NCBI GenBank assembly: GCA_014898425.1 | Contig: RCSZ01000012.1 | Coordinates: 1,984,001-2,048,000, forward strand | Length of the DNA stretch: 64,000 nt | Reading direction: 5' to 3' | Source of the DNA: Botryotinia globosa | Taxonomy: Eukaryota; Ascomycota; Leotiomycetes; Helotiales; Sclerotiniaceae | In this document: positions 23,397-35,631 of the stretch, piece after piece | How the letters are laid out: every line of letters begins with the position of its first letter | Position numbering within the stretch: the first letter of the stretch is position 1 | Made by a program: the position numbers and the translations under genes | Notes under the pieces: model-generated | Told to the model about the DNA's origin: nothing | Seen by the model: only the letters and a program-made list of their open reading frames with translations | Database searches by the model: none

Positions 23397-25710
23397 TTTG
23401 ATATCCTCCTTCGCAAAGCTGTCGTTGGATTTGCGATCATGCGATCCCGCGGGGGTCGGTTCTACTTGTTGAAAGATGAATCGTCAGTAAGTGAGCTTAG
23501 AATGGTAAGGAAGTAGAATGCGCGCGCAGATGAAAGAAAGCCCGGTGAGAAGTTGAATGGCATATCGCAAATCGCATATGACAAGAAGCACGCCACAGCA
23601 CCTTGGTGAAAAGCCGTCGCAAAGCGCAATACAATTCCAGGACAATTCGCAGAAGCTTAAAGCAAGCTTCAAGGATAGATACAATAGATATCTACAAGCT
23701 GTTGAAAGACCTACGAATTCAATTTAAGCTCCTTGAAAGCTCTCATAAATATCGCGTGGAGTTGTTCAGCATTGTAAGATTCCATGTACACCACTTCTTC
23801 CTTATTCAAGCTTGTAAGCCACAAAGAAGGTTGAGGTAACGACCAAAATGGGCGGGGATGAATGATGGGATTCTTGATTTTGCGATGTTTAAATATATAC
23901 CTTTTTTTTTCTTCTTCTTTCGATTAGGAATTCTTTGGGGATTTTAATTGAATTGCGTTCCTGTCGGTGTGAAGCTTTCTGATAATGTGCGAAAGGATAT
24001 GAAGTTGTTGCGATTGCGAAAATTGGATTTAAAGGAATGAAAAGTAAGCGGTATTGGAGATTTTGGAGCTCTGAAGTTGAAACGGTTGTTGACTTTATAT
24101 GTTCACATCGATCGCACGAACGCGACTACTGTGGAGTTAGGGAAGCTTATAAAGGGTGCGTGGGTGCGTGGGTGCGTGGGTGTGCGGTTGTGCGGTTGTG
24201 CAGTTGTGTGAACACCCTTCGACCTTGCTGTGTGAAAATAATAAGGCAACAAGGCAACAAGGCAAGGAGGCAACAAGGCATAAACGCTTCAGTGAAGATA
24301 CGATATACACCGTGGACACCCAAACAAGTGAATTTTGGGACAAAGGAGGAGAAGGGGGGAGACTTTTTATATGTGTGATCAGCTTGTTCCTTGCTCTTGA
24401 TGTCTATTCTATGAGTGACTGAACAATGATTGGTTAATGAAGCGGGATCAAAGATTCTACATACATATGTACTATAAAAATTGCATGGATGAGTAAGATA
24501 ATGAGGAGATATATATTCAAAGGCGTTAAAATTTATATAGATGCCTAATATGTAGACAGATACACATATTAGATACCAAGTATGAATCATCTCCTTGTTT
24601 ATTACTCATTCTCATCTCCCTCTATTACTCACCTACTCACCTACTCACCTACTCACCTACTCACCTACTCACCTACTCACCTACTCACCTACTCACCTAC
24701 TCACCTACTCACCTACTCACCTACTCACCTACTCACCTACTCACCTACTCACCTACTCACCTACTCACCTACTCACCTACTCACCTACTCACCTACTCAC
24801 CTACTCACCTACTCACATACAGTCACTCCACTCACAACCTGATACCTACCTAGGTAGTCCTAGCAAATACACCTCAACACCCGCCCACCATTGCACAAAA
24901 CCCGTTACATCCAAACGACCAACAGAGGTGGTACAATAATAAGGCCATTTATCCATCCATCCAATCATCCAATCATCCAATCATCATTACAAAATATAAC
25001 CGTTTGCAGCTTATCGAGCATCTCATCCCTGCCCAAACCTTAATTGTCAGCCACGCCATGAAATATGTATATTCTTTGAACGTCTACGATAACATCCATG
25101 CTCTCTCTCAGTTAGTTCTTTCTTCCTTTGCCCTTTTACCTCTTCACTCGATATTACCTCATTCTTTCTTCATCAAAGAAGAGATACCTCGGCAAAGAAT
25201 TACCTAGTTAGAGCTTCTAGACGTACGGAACTATTCATTAGCTCTTCCGTAACATCCGCCTACGAGCTATTTTAGCACCCTTCGATTTGCGGCTCACCGG
25301 GAGTCTATCGAGGTGGCCCTCCTTTACCGCAAATTGGGCCCGGCTTTTTCCCCTGGCTGGAGATCAAACAAATGAAAATTCAATCATATCTGTATAGAAC
25401 ATAATTATATCATCCTTCGTTCATGAATCGTAGTCTATTATCTATATTTATGTAAAATCAAACCTCCCCACTTCATCTTGCACTTTCCTCCGCTAAATAC
25501 AAATTAAGTAGATTATATCCCATTCCTATTCCGACCACTAACACACCCTTCATTATCTCATAGTCATCGTATATGCCGACTGTCGTAAACCCTATCAACT
25601 AGCCTCCAACACCTTGCTCACTTAAAACATTACATACCCAGCCCAATTCCATGCCTTCCGATCCAACCCATTGACCCGCTGAACACTATGTATTCCCTTG
25701 GAAAGAAATT
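23397..25710. other. Repeat-rich intergenic region between FCP1 and ATG26
   Basis: About 2.3 kb with no supported gene. It holds G/T-rich GTGCGTGG and AAGGCAAC short repeats (24155-24285), the 8-bp array at 24626-24816, a TACCTAGGTA palindrome at 24847-24856, an ATCCAATC repeat near 24960 and a GC-rich hairpin near 25284-25345. Confidence 0.6.
24626..24816. repeat. 8-bp tandem array (ACTCACCT)n, about 24 copies
   Basis: The unit is repeated almost perfectly. Because 8 is not a multiple of 3, three phases read through it, giving artificial ORFs of HLLTYSPT repeats. It is not a gene. Confidence 0.95.
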
Positions 25711-28700
25711 TCAAGCCGCCTTTCTGGCCGGTGATAACGCCCTAGATGCCAAATCCGAGCCCGACCAAGCCATCGCGTTCCTATCGCTCAAAGTTCCCGA
25801 ACGCGCCATTGTATCCCAATCATGAATTCGTTTCATTGAATCCGGGTCGGTATCATCCCCTATGAACGTCCAACTCTCCTCCGAATCTTCAAAGGCATCA
25901 TCATCTGACTTTCCATCCTTGAGCTTGATCAGTGATTTTGCGTACTCCATATCTCGATAGATACACTGAATAGCAGTGTCGACGCCGTTTTCCTGATAAG
26001 TTGTTAGTACTGATTGATATTCTTGTACACGAATTATGACATACACTTCTAATCTGTTCGCCCAGTACTTTGGCTTTTGTAATCATCCTCTTACTGTGCG
26101 CTGCCTCCCAAAGAGCTTTGGAAAAAAGACTCTCGTTAAGCTTCTTCAACAGAATACCCACGCCTAGATCCTCAACACGCTGACCGAAGAAAAATTGATC
26201 TCCGAAGAATGGCTTAATGATCGTTGGAATACCGGCTCGTAAACTAGCTCCCGTAGTACCGGCACCTCCATGATGGGCTGCCGCATCAATCTGAGAGAAG
26301 AGCCAGTCGTGCGGTGCTGATTTGATTTGGAATATCTCGGGTGGAAGTGGTACCTCAATATCGTTGGCACCTTTCTTATCCAAACGATCTGACCATCCTT
26401 TTGATAGAATGCATCTGACATCGGCCTTAATGATAGAATCTCTCACTATTCTAGTCAAAGCTGCCGAATCTGGCACAACAATTGATCCAAACCCGACATA
26501 TACTAGTCGTTTGCCATCTGCGCGGGCCTTGGCGATGAAATCTGTAAGATCTTTGGGTGGTGTATAATTCGAACTTTCATTCAGAAACCAGTAGCCAGTG
26601 ACTCTAATCCAATCGCTATAATCAAGAGGTGGTACCACAACCGAAGGGCTAAAATTATACAAGAATGGAACCTTGTTGGGTTGCATCTTCTCCAAATTCG
26701 TGGCTTGCAAACCTAGCTCTTTGTGTCTCCAACGATTCACCTGTCCAGAAATGGCAGTCCAAAAGACCTTATCAAACAAAATGTATGACAAGTAGTTATA
26801 AGCACCACCATATTTGTGCTCAGGAACAGCGAATGCGTGAGGATAAGCTCTTGTCCTTGTCCATGGCATGGTAAAAGCTCGGAAATACGGAATTCGAAGA
26901 GCTTCCGCGATGTGAATTCCACCCATTGCACTGGGGCTTTCAATCAAGACATCAGAATTCTGGCAGGCCTTCCACGATGAGCTGAGTAAATCATCTATCC
27001 AACCCCGAAATTTTGAAGATGCTTCTTTCAAGAATGAGACCGTGAACATTCCGTTATCGACACAAATCCGCATCAACTCGGCCGGATCGCCATCAACTGG
27101 CGCAAATTCAATATTGTGCGACTCAACCCAGTCTTTAAACTCTAAGTGAGTAGCTATCTTCGTCTTATGGCCTTCCGCCATCAAGCCCTTACATAGAGCA
27201 ATGTAAGGCTGAACATCACCACGAGAGCCAATGGTCAAGCAAGTGATACGCAGCGACTCTGTCGGTTTGAAATTCAATATCGAAGCTCTCGGATCGTCGA
27301 ACAATATTGGTGGTGATCCAGTATCACCTCCCTTGGGAGTACCGAGATCACTGATATCATTTTCGGAATGAAGCACATGTCGTGCCTGAATGAGAGCTTG
27401 ATTTTCAGCACTAGCCACCTCTGCACTTTCGCGCTCCTCCATGGTCAAGAGTCCAGACTCGTCCATATACTTTATTGTCTCTATATTCTGCAAAAGAGTT
27501 ACCAAGCAGTCATCTCGATCCTCAGCTAAAGCGAATTCGAAGAATATCTCCGCATGTCCTCGGATAGTGACTACAAGTCCCGAGTATCCAAATCTAGATG
27601 ATGTCTCCTTTTCGACGTTTTCGATGTCTTTCAAAGGAATGATAATTTTAGTCTTCATGGTTGGTATCAGACTTCGATAACAGAAAGATCTATCACTGAG
27701 GTAAATCTTGCCATAGAGAAAGGCTAGTCGTTGCCAAGAGCAAAAGTATGCGGCATGAAGTTTCTCGTCGGGAGGCAAGGCAAAGTGTTGGCGAAATCGC
27801 TCTGCGTGTGTAACACCATCGCGGTTATCATCATCGCTTTTCATGTTAGACATTTCGTCATCACGGGGCATTCCATGGGATTCTTCATAGTGCATCTTGC
27901 CCCCTTTCCACATGCCTGAGACCTTTTCCACATAGCCCATAGACTCAGTTGCCAGTAATGAGCTCATCTTCTTCGAGTGTCTATTTAGATAGCCGGCGAA
28001 ACCTGCAGCTCGTTGCAATGGATATGATCCAGCCTTGACAATGCTTTGTAATGAAGGGCCAGATGATATTGCTCCTTGCCTGGCGTCTGAGTCCCCCATG
28101 GAACCTGTGGTAGCAGCATGTTTGGGTTTCTCGGGTCGGTAAGTTCGTGTTGGGGAAACATCGGCGGATCTCCTTGGAGTAAGAGGACGAGATTCTGGAC
28201 TCTGAAAATCATCCTTATTGTTGCCCCGTCGCGATGAAGGCGAGCGTTGTATAGTCGGTGATAAAAATACATCGCTGCCTCGAAGTATCTGACTAGCAGA
28301 CGCTTGATTTTCATCGCCTGTTGATGGCAAAGCTTCATATGACCCCGGTTCACCCAGAGAATGGACATATGAATCAGAAGACCCTTCTTTAGATGTACTC
28401 TTCTCTCGACTCAAGCGATTAGTACTGAGGCTACGTCTCGTGCTGATGCTGTTCGCACTGGTGCTCCTGCGGCTTTTCGTCTGAAATCGGTTCATGTCTA
28501 TGCTACGTCGACCGTGCTTGTCGAGATCTATGCTCCTATGAAATGCATCCGAGCTTGAACGACTCATATCTGTGCTAGCACGAGGACTACCGGGTCCCGG
28601 GGAAAGCAACGGCGATAAGGTTGCTCGGACACTTTCTTCTAAAGCTGGTGCCGTGGTTTGAATAGGAGGAACTTGAGGGTTTTTATTGTGGCTCATGTGG

Positions 28701-30249
28701 ATCGACGTACGCTTGGGGCTATCATGGCTATCGTCCACTGTTGATGATGACAAAAGGTCCTGTGCCAATTTCTGCGCAGTTGTATCTTCGACAAGGATTT
28801 TTAGTACATTCAAAGCTTCCTGGCCGTTGGTGAAAAATGAGAAGAAATACTAAACAAGGTCGTTAGCGTTTTACTAAATTGGATTCTGAATTACTAACCT
28901 CATCGATCGCAAAACTCTCATCGTTGTCGATGACGCGTATCTTGCAGGTGTCAGCAAAATCGACGATTTGACTGTCCTCGATATCGATAATATTCTCAAT
29001 GGGTAAAGAGATCTTGACGCTGTCGCCATCATTATGAGACCGGAATATTATCTTCTGTAAGGCTTTCACCCATTCCTTAGCAGAAGGAGCACTATCGGCA
29101 TTGAAGTGATATTTTCTTTGATGTGTCTCGACGGTGAAATGTGTCGAGTCTTTCCCCTTCCCCTTCTCCGTAATACTTGCGGAAATTCCATATCTCAAGT
29201 CAATGTTGCCTCTTGGAAAATATAAATCGGCTGAGTTGGTGTAGTATGAAAGAACGTCGCCCTTCAACCGGAACCAATATCTATTGTACTTTGGATTGTG
29301 TTGGCCCGATTTCGATAGATATCCCGACTTGACGACTTCATGCTAAAAGAACGTTAACTAATTGGGAAAACAATCCACAAGACATAAAATCGACAACATA
29401 CGGATTTTTTTGGTAGGTAGGCATAGAAGCAGATGTGCTTAGATGTGATGTACATATAACCTTGGACCAATACACTTTTCATTAGCCAGCAAGGATATTC
29501 TATAATAATTAGTATTTGCTTGCATGATACGGGAAAGTAAAGAACTTACCCTCTATTACTTCTTCGGGAGTTTCGAACTTGTAGATCTCCCTCAGCTTCT
29601 TTGCTAAACTTGTCGATGGCGTCTCCTCATCTTCATCAATCTCCGTCAGGTCTTTCGAAGTTCGAGGCATGTCGAAACTGGGTCGTAAAGCTAATTTCGC
29701 TTGGGCATCCAACATTCGACTCATAACCGGTGCGTCTCTTGGTTGAAATTGTGGAGATTTTATATCAGATGCGGTTGATTCTTGAGGAGAATCGCGTACT
29801 GGTGATGGCGTACGGCTACGGCTACCTTGAGCGACGGCGTTTGATGATTTGGACTTGGACTTGGAACCTAGTCGCGAGAATGATCGAATCAACTTGCTCT
29901 CTGAGAATTTCCTTCTATGCCTTTCCGATTTCCCTCCCTTTTGATCTATGCTGTCATGATTTATGTGCGACTCGGAACTCTGTCGTGTTGGCTTCCTCGA
30001 ATCATCTTCTTCGTCGCTGGATTGCGCATCAAATCTGGCATTGAAATCAACTTTTGGGCCAACAGCCGCGGTAATCATACCGAAGACAGATTGATTCATG
30101 GCATTAGGTGCAGTATAATCTTCATCCGCATCATCGCCGTCTTGGAAGCGCTCAGGGAGTTCCATGGTTGCTTGGTGGCCTTCGTTCCTTCTCTTCGTCA
30201 ACTTTCTAGCGACCCTCTCCAGCTTCTTTAACTCATCTTCCGGAGCCAT
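25711..30249 (-). CDS. ATG26: Sterol 3-beta-glucosyltransferase ATG26 (UGT51), five exons
   Basis: It transfers glucose from UDP-glucose to ergosterol at membranes. In several fungi it is needed for autophagy of peroxisomes and, in some plant pathogens, for infection. Exons 30249-29550, 29499-29402, 29342-28899, 28849-26045 and 25992-25711 splice to 1442 aa, in frame at every junction; introns are 49-59 bp. Order: disordered N-terminus, GRAM domain (about 225-265, [16 protein letters not shown]), PH domain (about 267-365), a long Ser/Arg-rich linker, a second GRAM (about 785-855, [14 protein letters not shown]) and the GT28-type catalytic region from about 950 ([16 protein letters not shown]). 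The donor-binding motif [17 protein letters not shown] is near residue 1290. Domain set and length match ascomycete ATG26. It is the largest multi-domain gene here apart from DIM-2. Confidence 0.96.
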
Positions 30250-31511
30250 TTTGGCAATAACTTTTCGACGTTGGTATTGGAAACCAAGCCACTCGAGTTG
30301 TTTTGATGTTTATACAAACCTTGTCGTCAAGAATCCAACGACGTTAAGATCTCAGGCGGTATCGATAAGGGCGGCTTAGGCTCCTTCAGAGTAAGCTATA
30401 CCCTAAAAGTTGAATGATGGGCGATTTGAGATTGAATCACATGTAATTAAATAAAGTTGATCATCAGGTCTTCTTGGACTCATCAGTATGGTTAGTAAGG
30501 GATCTAATAGTAGGCAGAGAGACAATTCCAAGGTGGACGATGAATCACGAGTTGTTTAAGGATTTGATACGATGGCAGTGAGTGTATGTGATGAAGGAAG
30601 GAAGAAATCAAATATGTAATCAGCTAGCAATAAGGACGAGATATCTCACAGCATGGCATTGTTGAGCGAGCTCGGTTTCTTCGGTGGTGTGGTGTGTCTT
30701 GTTGTGGGGGAATAGATTAATTAGTAAGGTTACCAAGGTTATACCTACCTACTTAAGAAGTACCTACTGGGAATGTCTACCTTGACTGGTGGACCTTTCC
30801 TATCTATCCATTATCGTATCGAGTACAGTACATATCGAGTAGATCACAAATTACAATGCGACGACCTGACTCTCTTTAAGTGGGTAATATGACAACATAT
30901 GTAATATGTACAGTAATCAAGTCACAATCGAAGGAGCTGGGGAAACAGTCGAGATAGTCTACGATATCTTGGTGTGAAAATGATGGTAATGATATATATC
31001 ATATGTATGTGAGTTCGTTTCCTTTGTCTTGATTACTTTATAAATAGGTAGGTACGATCGATACCTACATAGTAGGTACTAGATAGGCATTGTCAGGAGA
31101 TGTACTCGGATATATCCCATCCATCCATCCATCCATCTATCTATCAGGGAAGTAGGTAGGTAGGTATTTACGACTATGTACATAGCCCAGACAACTCTAA
31201 TCGAGCGCAGCGAGGACGGGGGTTTGGGGGCTTGCCCACATAAAAGAACATACAAACAAGGTAATAAGTTGTCACCCACTGTTAAATCTAGAAGAAGAAT
31301 AACAAATTATCATACAATAAATTGCTCAAAGATCATACCACGTAGGTATTCATTTTGATAAGGATGAATGGATCGGTTGCTTCATTAAGTTTTTCTATAA
31401 CTTCGCTTCAATAACGCTCAATATAAATTCATCCATGAACCCTCTAAATAATCATCATACTATACAATATTCAAACAATACCTAACTTATCACTCACGGA
31501 AAATGCGTCCA
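30250..31511. other. ATG26 promoter and CMR1 3' flank
   Basis: About 1.26 kb without a gene. It is dotted with TAGGTAGGTA/TACCTACC words (30745-30775, 31045-31075, 31150-31165) and a short CCAT array at 31119-31136. Confidence 0.6.
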
Positions 31512-33118
31512 TCACATCCAGAGACACAGTTTCCCTGACGCCGTACCACCTGCAACCCAGTCCTTTGTAGGGTGAAATTGTGCAGCAGCTGGAACTGCTG
31601 TGATGAGACCATCACCCCCCAGTTGCGCTAATTGTTCTCCATCGGCTGAATAAACATCACAAAATCTATTCATATTGCCAATCACAAATTTCTGGATTCC
31701 ATCTTCAGGTTTCTCTTGCCAATGAGGCTTTAAGATAGTTACCCACCGTCCAGTTTGGTTATTGTGTTTGATAATAGTCGTAGGTTTCATCGCTTCATCA
31801 TCGAGTGAATGACCTGTCTTGAAAGAGCCGGCATCGAGGAATGAATGAATCTTAATAGTATCATCATATGAAGAAGTTGCAACATGACCAGCAGGGGACC
31901 ATGAAGCATGAGATACCGAAAGCCTAGACTCATGCTCACCAAGTAAAACCGGGTGTCTTGAATCACCTGTCCCTGTTATTTTCCGTAAATCCCAAATTTT
32001 CAGCATTCTATCTAATGATGCCGTAGCCACAAAATGAGGATGCAATGGATGTAAAGAAAATCCGCCTATCTTTTTATCGGAAAGGTACCAGATTTCACTT
32101 TTGGATGGAGTCCGCATATCATGGCGTCCAAATCGACCGTCCAGAGTAGAAAAGCACAATAGATTCGGATCGTTGGATGGTATGGCAATGCTAGATATAG
32201 GGATATCTTCATCCAGAGAATCTGGGGCGAAAGCTTCAACAGCGACCCCTTTCTGCAGGTCTAGTTTTCGCACTGAAGAATCGTATGAAGCCGAATATAG
32301 CGAATTTCCGTCTGCACCAAACACGAAAGAAGAGATTGATCTAGAATGTATCTTGAAGGCAGTAATGGCTGGCTCCGTGTCCTCTTCCTCTTCCTCGTCA
32401 TCGTCTTCTGTCTTCACTCCCGGACCTTCTTGTGAAGCGTCGAACAATCCAACGTTCCCTAGTTTATCTCCAGCAAATATTAAAGGCTTATCTAGCGTTG
32501 GATGAAACCCTAGAGCGTATATTCTTTCGGGGGTGATTTTAATTTCTGGGGATTGAGTTAGCACTAGAATATTCCTTGAAAGAACCAAGTCTTACGATTG
32601 GGGTCATAAGTTTCATATAGTTGTAACCCGCTCATCTTCTCCCTCAAAACCTTCAACCCTTCATCTGTTGTCTCTTTGATATCATCTTCGGTAAAGGTTC
32701 TCAAATTCGGTTGAGCGCCACGCATGACTCCAGATAAAAATCCATTCTCCTGCTTCCATTTCTTCCCTTCAACAACAATATCATTAACATTTATATCTCC
32801 TGCGACTCGCTGCCTCTTAGCTTGTGAAACTTCCTTCGCAAATTCTTGTTCAACCTCTGCTTTGCGCTTAGCAGTCTCACTATCAGCTTCAATACCAGCC
32901 AGACGTGAACTTGTACGGGTCGGTCTAGGGGCTTCTTTTTTAATGGGAGCTGTTCTCTTTCTAGGGGCTGCTGATGTTGGTTTTGGTGGCGGTTTTGGGA
33001 CGATTTTCTGTGCTGTTGTACTAAGGTCCTTCAGCATTGCTTGATTTGCCGCAATATTTTCGAGTCTTCGGCGCTCGAAGGCACTCATCTCTGGCTTTTC
33101 TTTTTTGTTTGGAGCCAT
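31512..33118 (-). CDS. CMR1: WD40 DNA damage-binding protein CMR1, two exons
   Basis: A nuclear WD-repeat protein. In yeast, Cmr1 associates with chromatin and histones, binds UV-damaged DNA and marks an intranuclear site under replication stress. Exons 33118-32597 plus one base (to 32596) and 32545-31512, with a 50-bp intron, give 518 aa. The first 175 residues are basic ([19 protein letters not shown], then a Pro/Lys/Arg-rich stretch). A beta-propeller follows, with WD-type blades visible as [29 protein letters not shown] and [14 protein letters not shown], and the protein ends in ASGKLCLWM. The ATG chosen (MAPNKKEKP) has a good context; an upstream in-frame ATG adds 16 residues unlike the family. 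It shares a divergent promoter with MTF2. Confidence 0.93.
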
Positions 33119-33224
33119 GTTGTAAATTTTTCTTTGGATTATTGGTCTGAGAAGAATCAATGGCAAAATGAAGGGTTTACCAAATAATGCAGGGTCAATT
33201 TAATTCATGAAGTCATTTCAATTA

Positions 33225-33230
33225 ACGCGT
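33225..33230. promoter_or_regulatory. MluI cell-cycle box (ACGCGT) in the CMR1-MTF2 divergent promoter
   Basis: The palindrome ACGCGT lies 107 bp upstream of the CMR1 start and 233 bp upstream of MTF2. This is the consensus of MBF, the G1/S factor. A second CpG-rich word (CCGCGTCGCGATCG) lies about 20 bp further on. G1/S control would suit CMR1's replication role; this is inferred from the motif alone. Confidence 0.4.
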
Positions 33231-33462
33231 CTCTCTCAATTGAAAAAACCGCGTCGCGATCGATTTAAAATAGTCCGTGCCCAATTTTTTGTCTATTGAA
33301 AACTTGCGGAAAAATTATGAGGGTGAAATAAAATTTCGAATGTTCGACCATTCAATATTCTCCTTTCTTAAGCAACTGCGAGATCCATCATCAAGCATTA
33401 CAATCTGGATTCAAAGCTTAACCCTTCACTAGCACAAGTTGCTTTATGTGCAATAACCGGTT

Positions 33463-34938
33463 ATGGCGTCCATGAAAGTTGTTGAAGCTATTCCAATTGC
33501 ATATTCAACTATGTCCTCCACAATGATGCCTTTTTTATACCAAACCAGGACAATCGCGGGCCTACATAGGTCTATTTACAGTAAAAAATATCGAAGCAGG
33601 ACTTTACCTTCGATTCACGGAGCAAACTTTCATATCTCTTTACCCCGAGTCAAATACGAATCGCAAAACGGAATTTATGATGGCAAAGATAATACTGGGC
33701 CTCAAATCAGGAGGAGAGCTAGCCCTAGGGGTGGTCATTCCCATAAATTCAGATTTCGTCCAAGGATGGTCACCGATGAGTTTAAACTCGATCTCGAAAA
33801 AAGTGAACTGGAATCGGAAGGCAATATCGCACAGTCTGAGGACATTGGCTTCGAGGATGATGACCAAAGCTTGATAGAATATGGCACAGAAATTGATGCA
33901 TTGGCAAGTCCGCACTATCCGAAGCGCGAGTCCACGATTACAGATTCGGAAAGGCACACTTTCAATCGTATATTCACAGATATTTTCGCGCGGACTCAAA
34001 GGACGTCTTTGGCAGACGTTGATGATGGCATGGAAGACATGCCTCCAACAAACAGGGAGAGTGCGCGCAATAAGCTTGACAATATAATGGAGCATTCACT
34101 ATCAAACAAAAAACATCGAAGCAAGAAGGAACAAGAAGCCGAAATTAGAAGATACCCCCCAGCTCTTCGTGCCGCAGCTGCTAGAGCGATTGGTCTTGTT
34201 CTAGAAGAGGAATCAGAGCCTACAGTAGAAACTCCGGAAATGGGCCTTGACGCACAGGAGCATTTGCGAGAACCTGAACGTCAACGAGTTGAGGATTTGT
34301 TGCGCAATGCCAATACGGATTTTGAGCTCTGGGATGTTCTGGAAAAGGAAGTGTTTCCACTTGTTGCAAAAATGGGTCTAGCAGAGACAAAAGAGAGCCG
34401 AGATCAACTGAGAAGAGGAATAGAAGACTCTGGCGTTCTTCCAGTCGAAGAGGATCCCACCACTGCTAAAAACACCGAGTCTGAGATTTCTCCACTTGCA
34501 TTGTATGGCCCCCTCTACCCATCGCACCTTCTCCTTGGCCTACGTCTCCTCGATCGAGGGTTCAGCAAACCCTCCCAGCTTTCTATCTCTATCCTTCCGC
34601 GGATCAAATCTTTTGGGCTACTCTCCCATGTCTTAGGCGCTTCTACACCTCTTTACAATGAGCTTCTACGTGTTTACTGGATACGATACGACGACTTTCG
34701 AACTTGTATAGATTTACTGAACGAGATGGAACACGCAGGTCTCGAATTTGATTCGGAGACGTATAAGATTGTTAATAGTATCTTAAAAATCAGGGCTTTC
34801 GTATGGAAGGGAGACGCAAGCCGGAATAAGATACCCATGTGGTCTTTGCCAGAGTTTCAAAGGTCTCGCCATCTTGAGTTTTGGCAGGAAAAGATTGGAA
34901 GAGTGTTGAAAATGAAGGAGAAAGGAGGAATGGTTTAG
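33463..34938 (+). CDS. Mtf2-family mitochondrial expression factor
   Basis: An intronless ORF of 491 aa. The N-terminus is rich in Ser, Arg and Tyr with few acids (residues 1-60), as in mitochondrial targeting peptides. A charged middle follows. The C-terminal half carries the Mtf2-like segment: ADTDFELWDVLEKEVFP-type text near residue 290, YGPLYPSHLLLGLRLL near 347 and the helical LYNELLRVYWIRYDDF near 397. Yeast Mtf2/Nam1 couples mitochondrial transcription to RNA processing and translation. In filamentous fungi the family is recognised mainly by this C-terminal helical domain. Transcription is divergent from CMR1, 344 bp away. The assignment rests on pattern memory and could be checked by a profile search. 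Confidence 0.7.
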   Translation: MASMKVVEAIPIAYSTMSSTMMPFLYQTRTIAGLHRSIYSKKYRSRTLPSIHGANFHISLPRVKYESQNGIYDGKDNTGPQIRRRASPRGGHSHKFRFRPRMVTDEFKLDLEKSELESEGNIAQSEDIGFEDDDQSLIEYGTEIDALASPHYPKRESTITDSERHTFNRIFTDIFARTQRTSLADVDDGMEDMPPTNRESARNKLDNIMEHSLSNKKHRSKKEQEAEIRRYPPALRAAAARAIGLVLEEESEPTVETPEMGLDAQEHLREPERQRVEDLLRNANTDFELWDVLEKEVFPLVAKMGLAETKESRDQLRRGIEDSGVLPVEEDPTTAKNTESEISPLALYGPLYPSHLLLGLRLLDRGFSKPSQLSISILPRIKSFGLLSHVLGASTPLYNELLRVYWIRYDDFRTCIDLLNEMEHAGLEFDSETYKIVNSILKIRAFVWKGDASRNKIPMWSLPEFQRSRHLEFWQEKIGRVLKMKEKGGMV

Positions 34939-35631
34939 GCCAATGAATTGAAAGAAATGGATGTGCATTATAATTACTTGTTACTGATCAATCCACTCAT
35001 TTTACTTGAACTTAGGTGTATTTCACACTTTTTTTTATTGTTCTTTCTGGCTCAAATTAAATGCATGCTTCTGATCAAATGCGACTCTCGGATCTTATTG
35101 GTTGTGATATGGTTATTTAGCTAGTGACGCTGACTAAGAAACGAATCTTATTGGTTGTGATATGGTTATTTAGCTAGTGGCGCTGACTAAGAAACGCGGT
35201 CTCTTTCGATAAACAACGTTGAACAGCAGTTCCCTTCTTCCCTTCTCACCTGGAATGTATTGTAATAGCTCGTTAGCTATCCATGAGTACAGATAACAGG
35301 TATAACTTTGATCTCAAAGACAGGTAATATGATCTAGTTACCCTCTCGCGAGCATTCTCCTATGTAATTGACTTGTTGCTCTTGCATACACACACTGTCT
35401 TTACTGCTTTCTTTATGCAGGGCTAGTTCCACTTACTGCAATCACTCTCCTTTGTGTTTCGCAACCCCAATTGTCATTACTGAAATTTCAGAACGTTATT
35501 GGATTAATAGCTGTCGGATATTTTTGACTGTCTTCATGAATACCTGATGTATATCTAAGAAAATCAAATACTTTGCTCAACAGCAGTCATCAATTTCTTA
35601 TGTCGAATTAGGCGCCTAAAATCTGCAACAT
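34939..35631. other. Intergenic region between MTF2 and DIM-2
   Basis: About 690 bp without a gene. It contains a 53-bp direct duplication at 35092-35197 and the DIM-2 promoter. Confidence 0.6.
35092..35197. repeat. Tandem duplication of a 53-bp unit
   Basis: Two head-to-tail copies begin with ATCTTATTGGTTGTGATATG at 35092 and 35145. They differ at one clear site (GTGACGC against GTGGCGC). Near-identity points to recent origin. Confidence 0.9.

Noticed and set aside
24147..24590. 147-aa minus-strand ORF ending in repeated TTAHPRTHAPTHP
   Set aside because: Driven by the GTGCGTGG and GGCAACAA repeats; no conserved content seen.
24582..24939. ORFs with repeated LLTYSPTH
   Set aside because: They result from the 8-bp array read in all phases; no gene structure around them.
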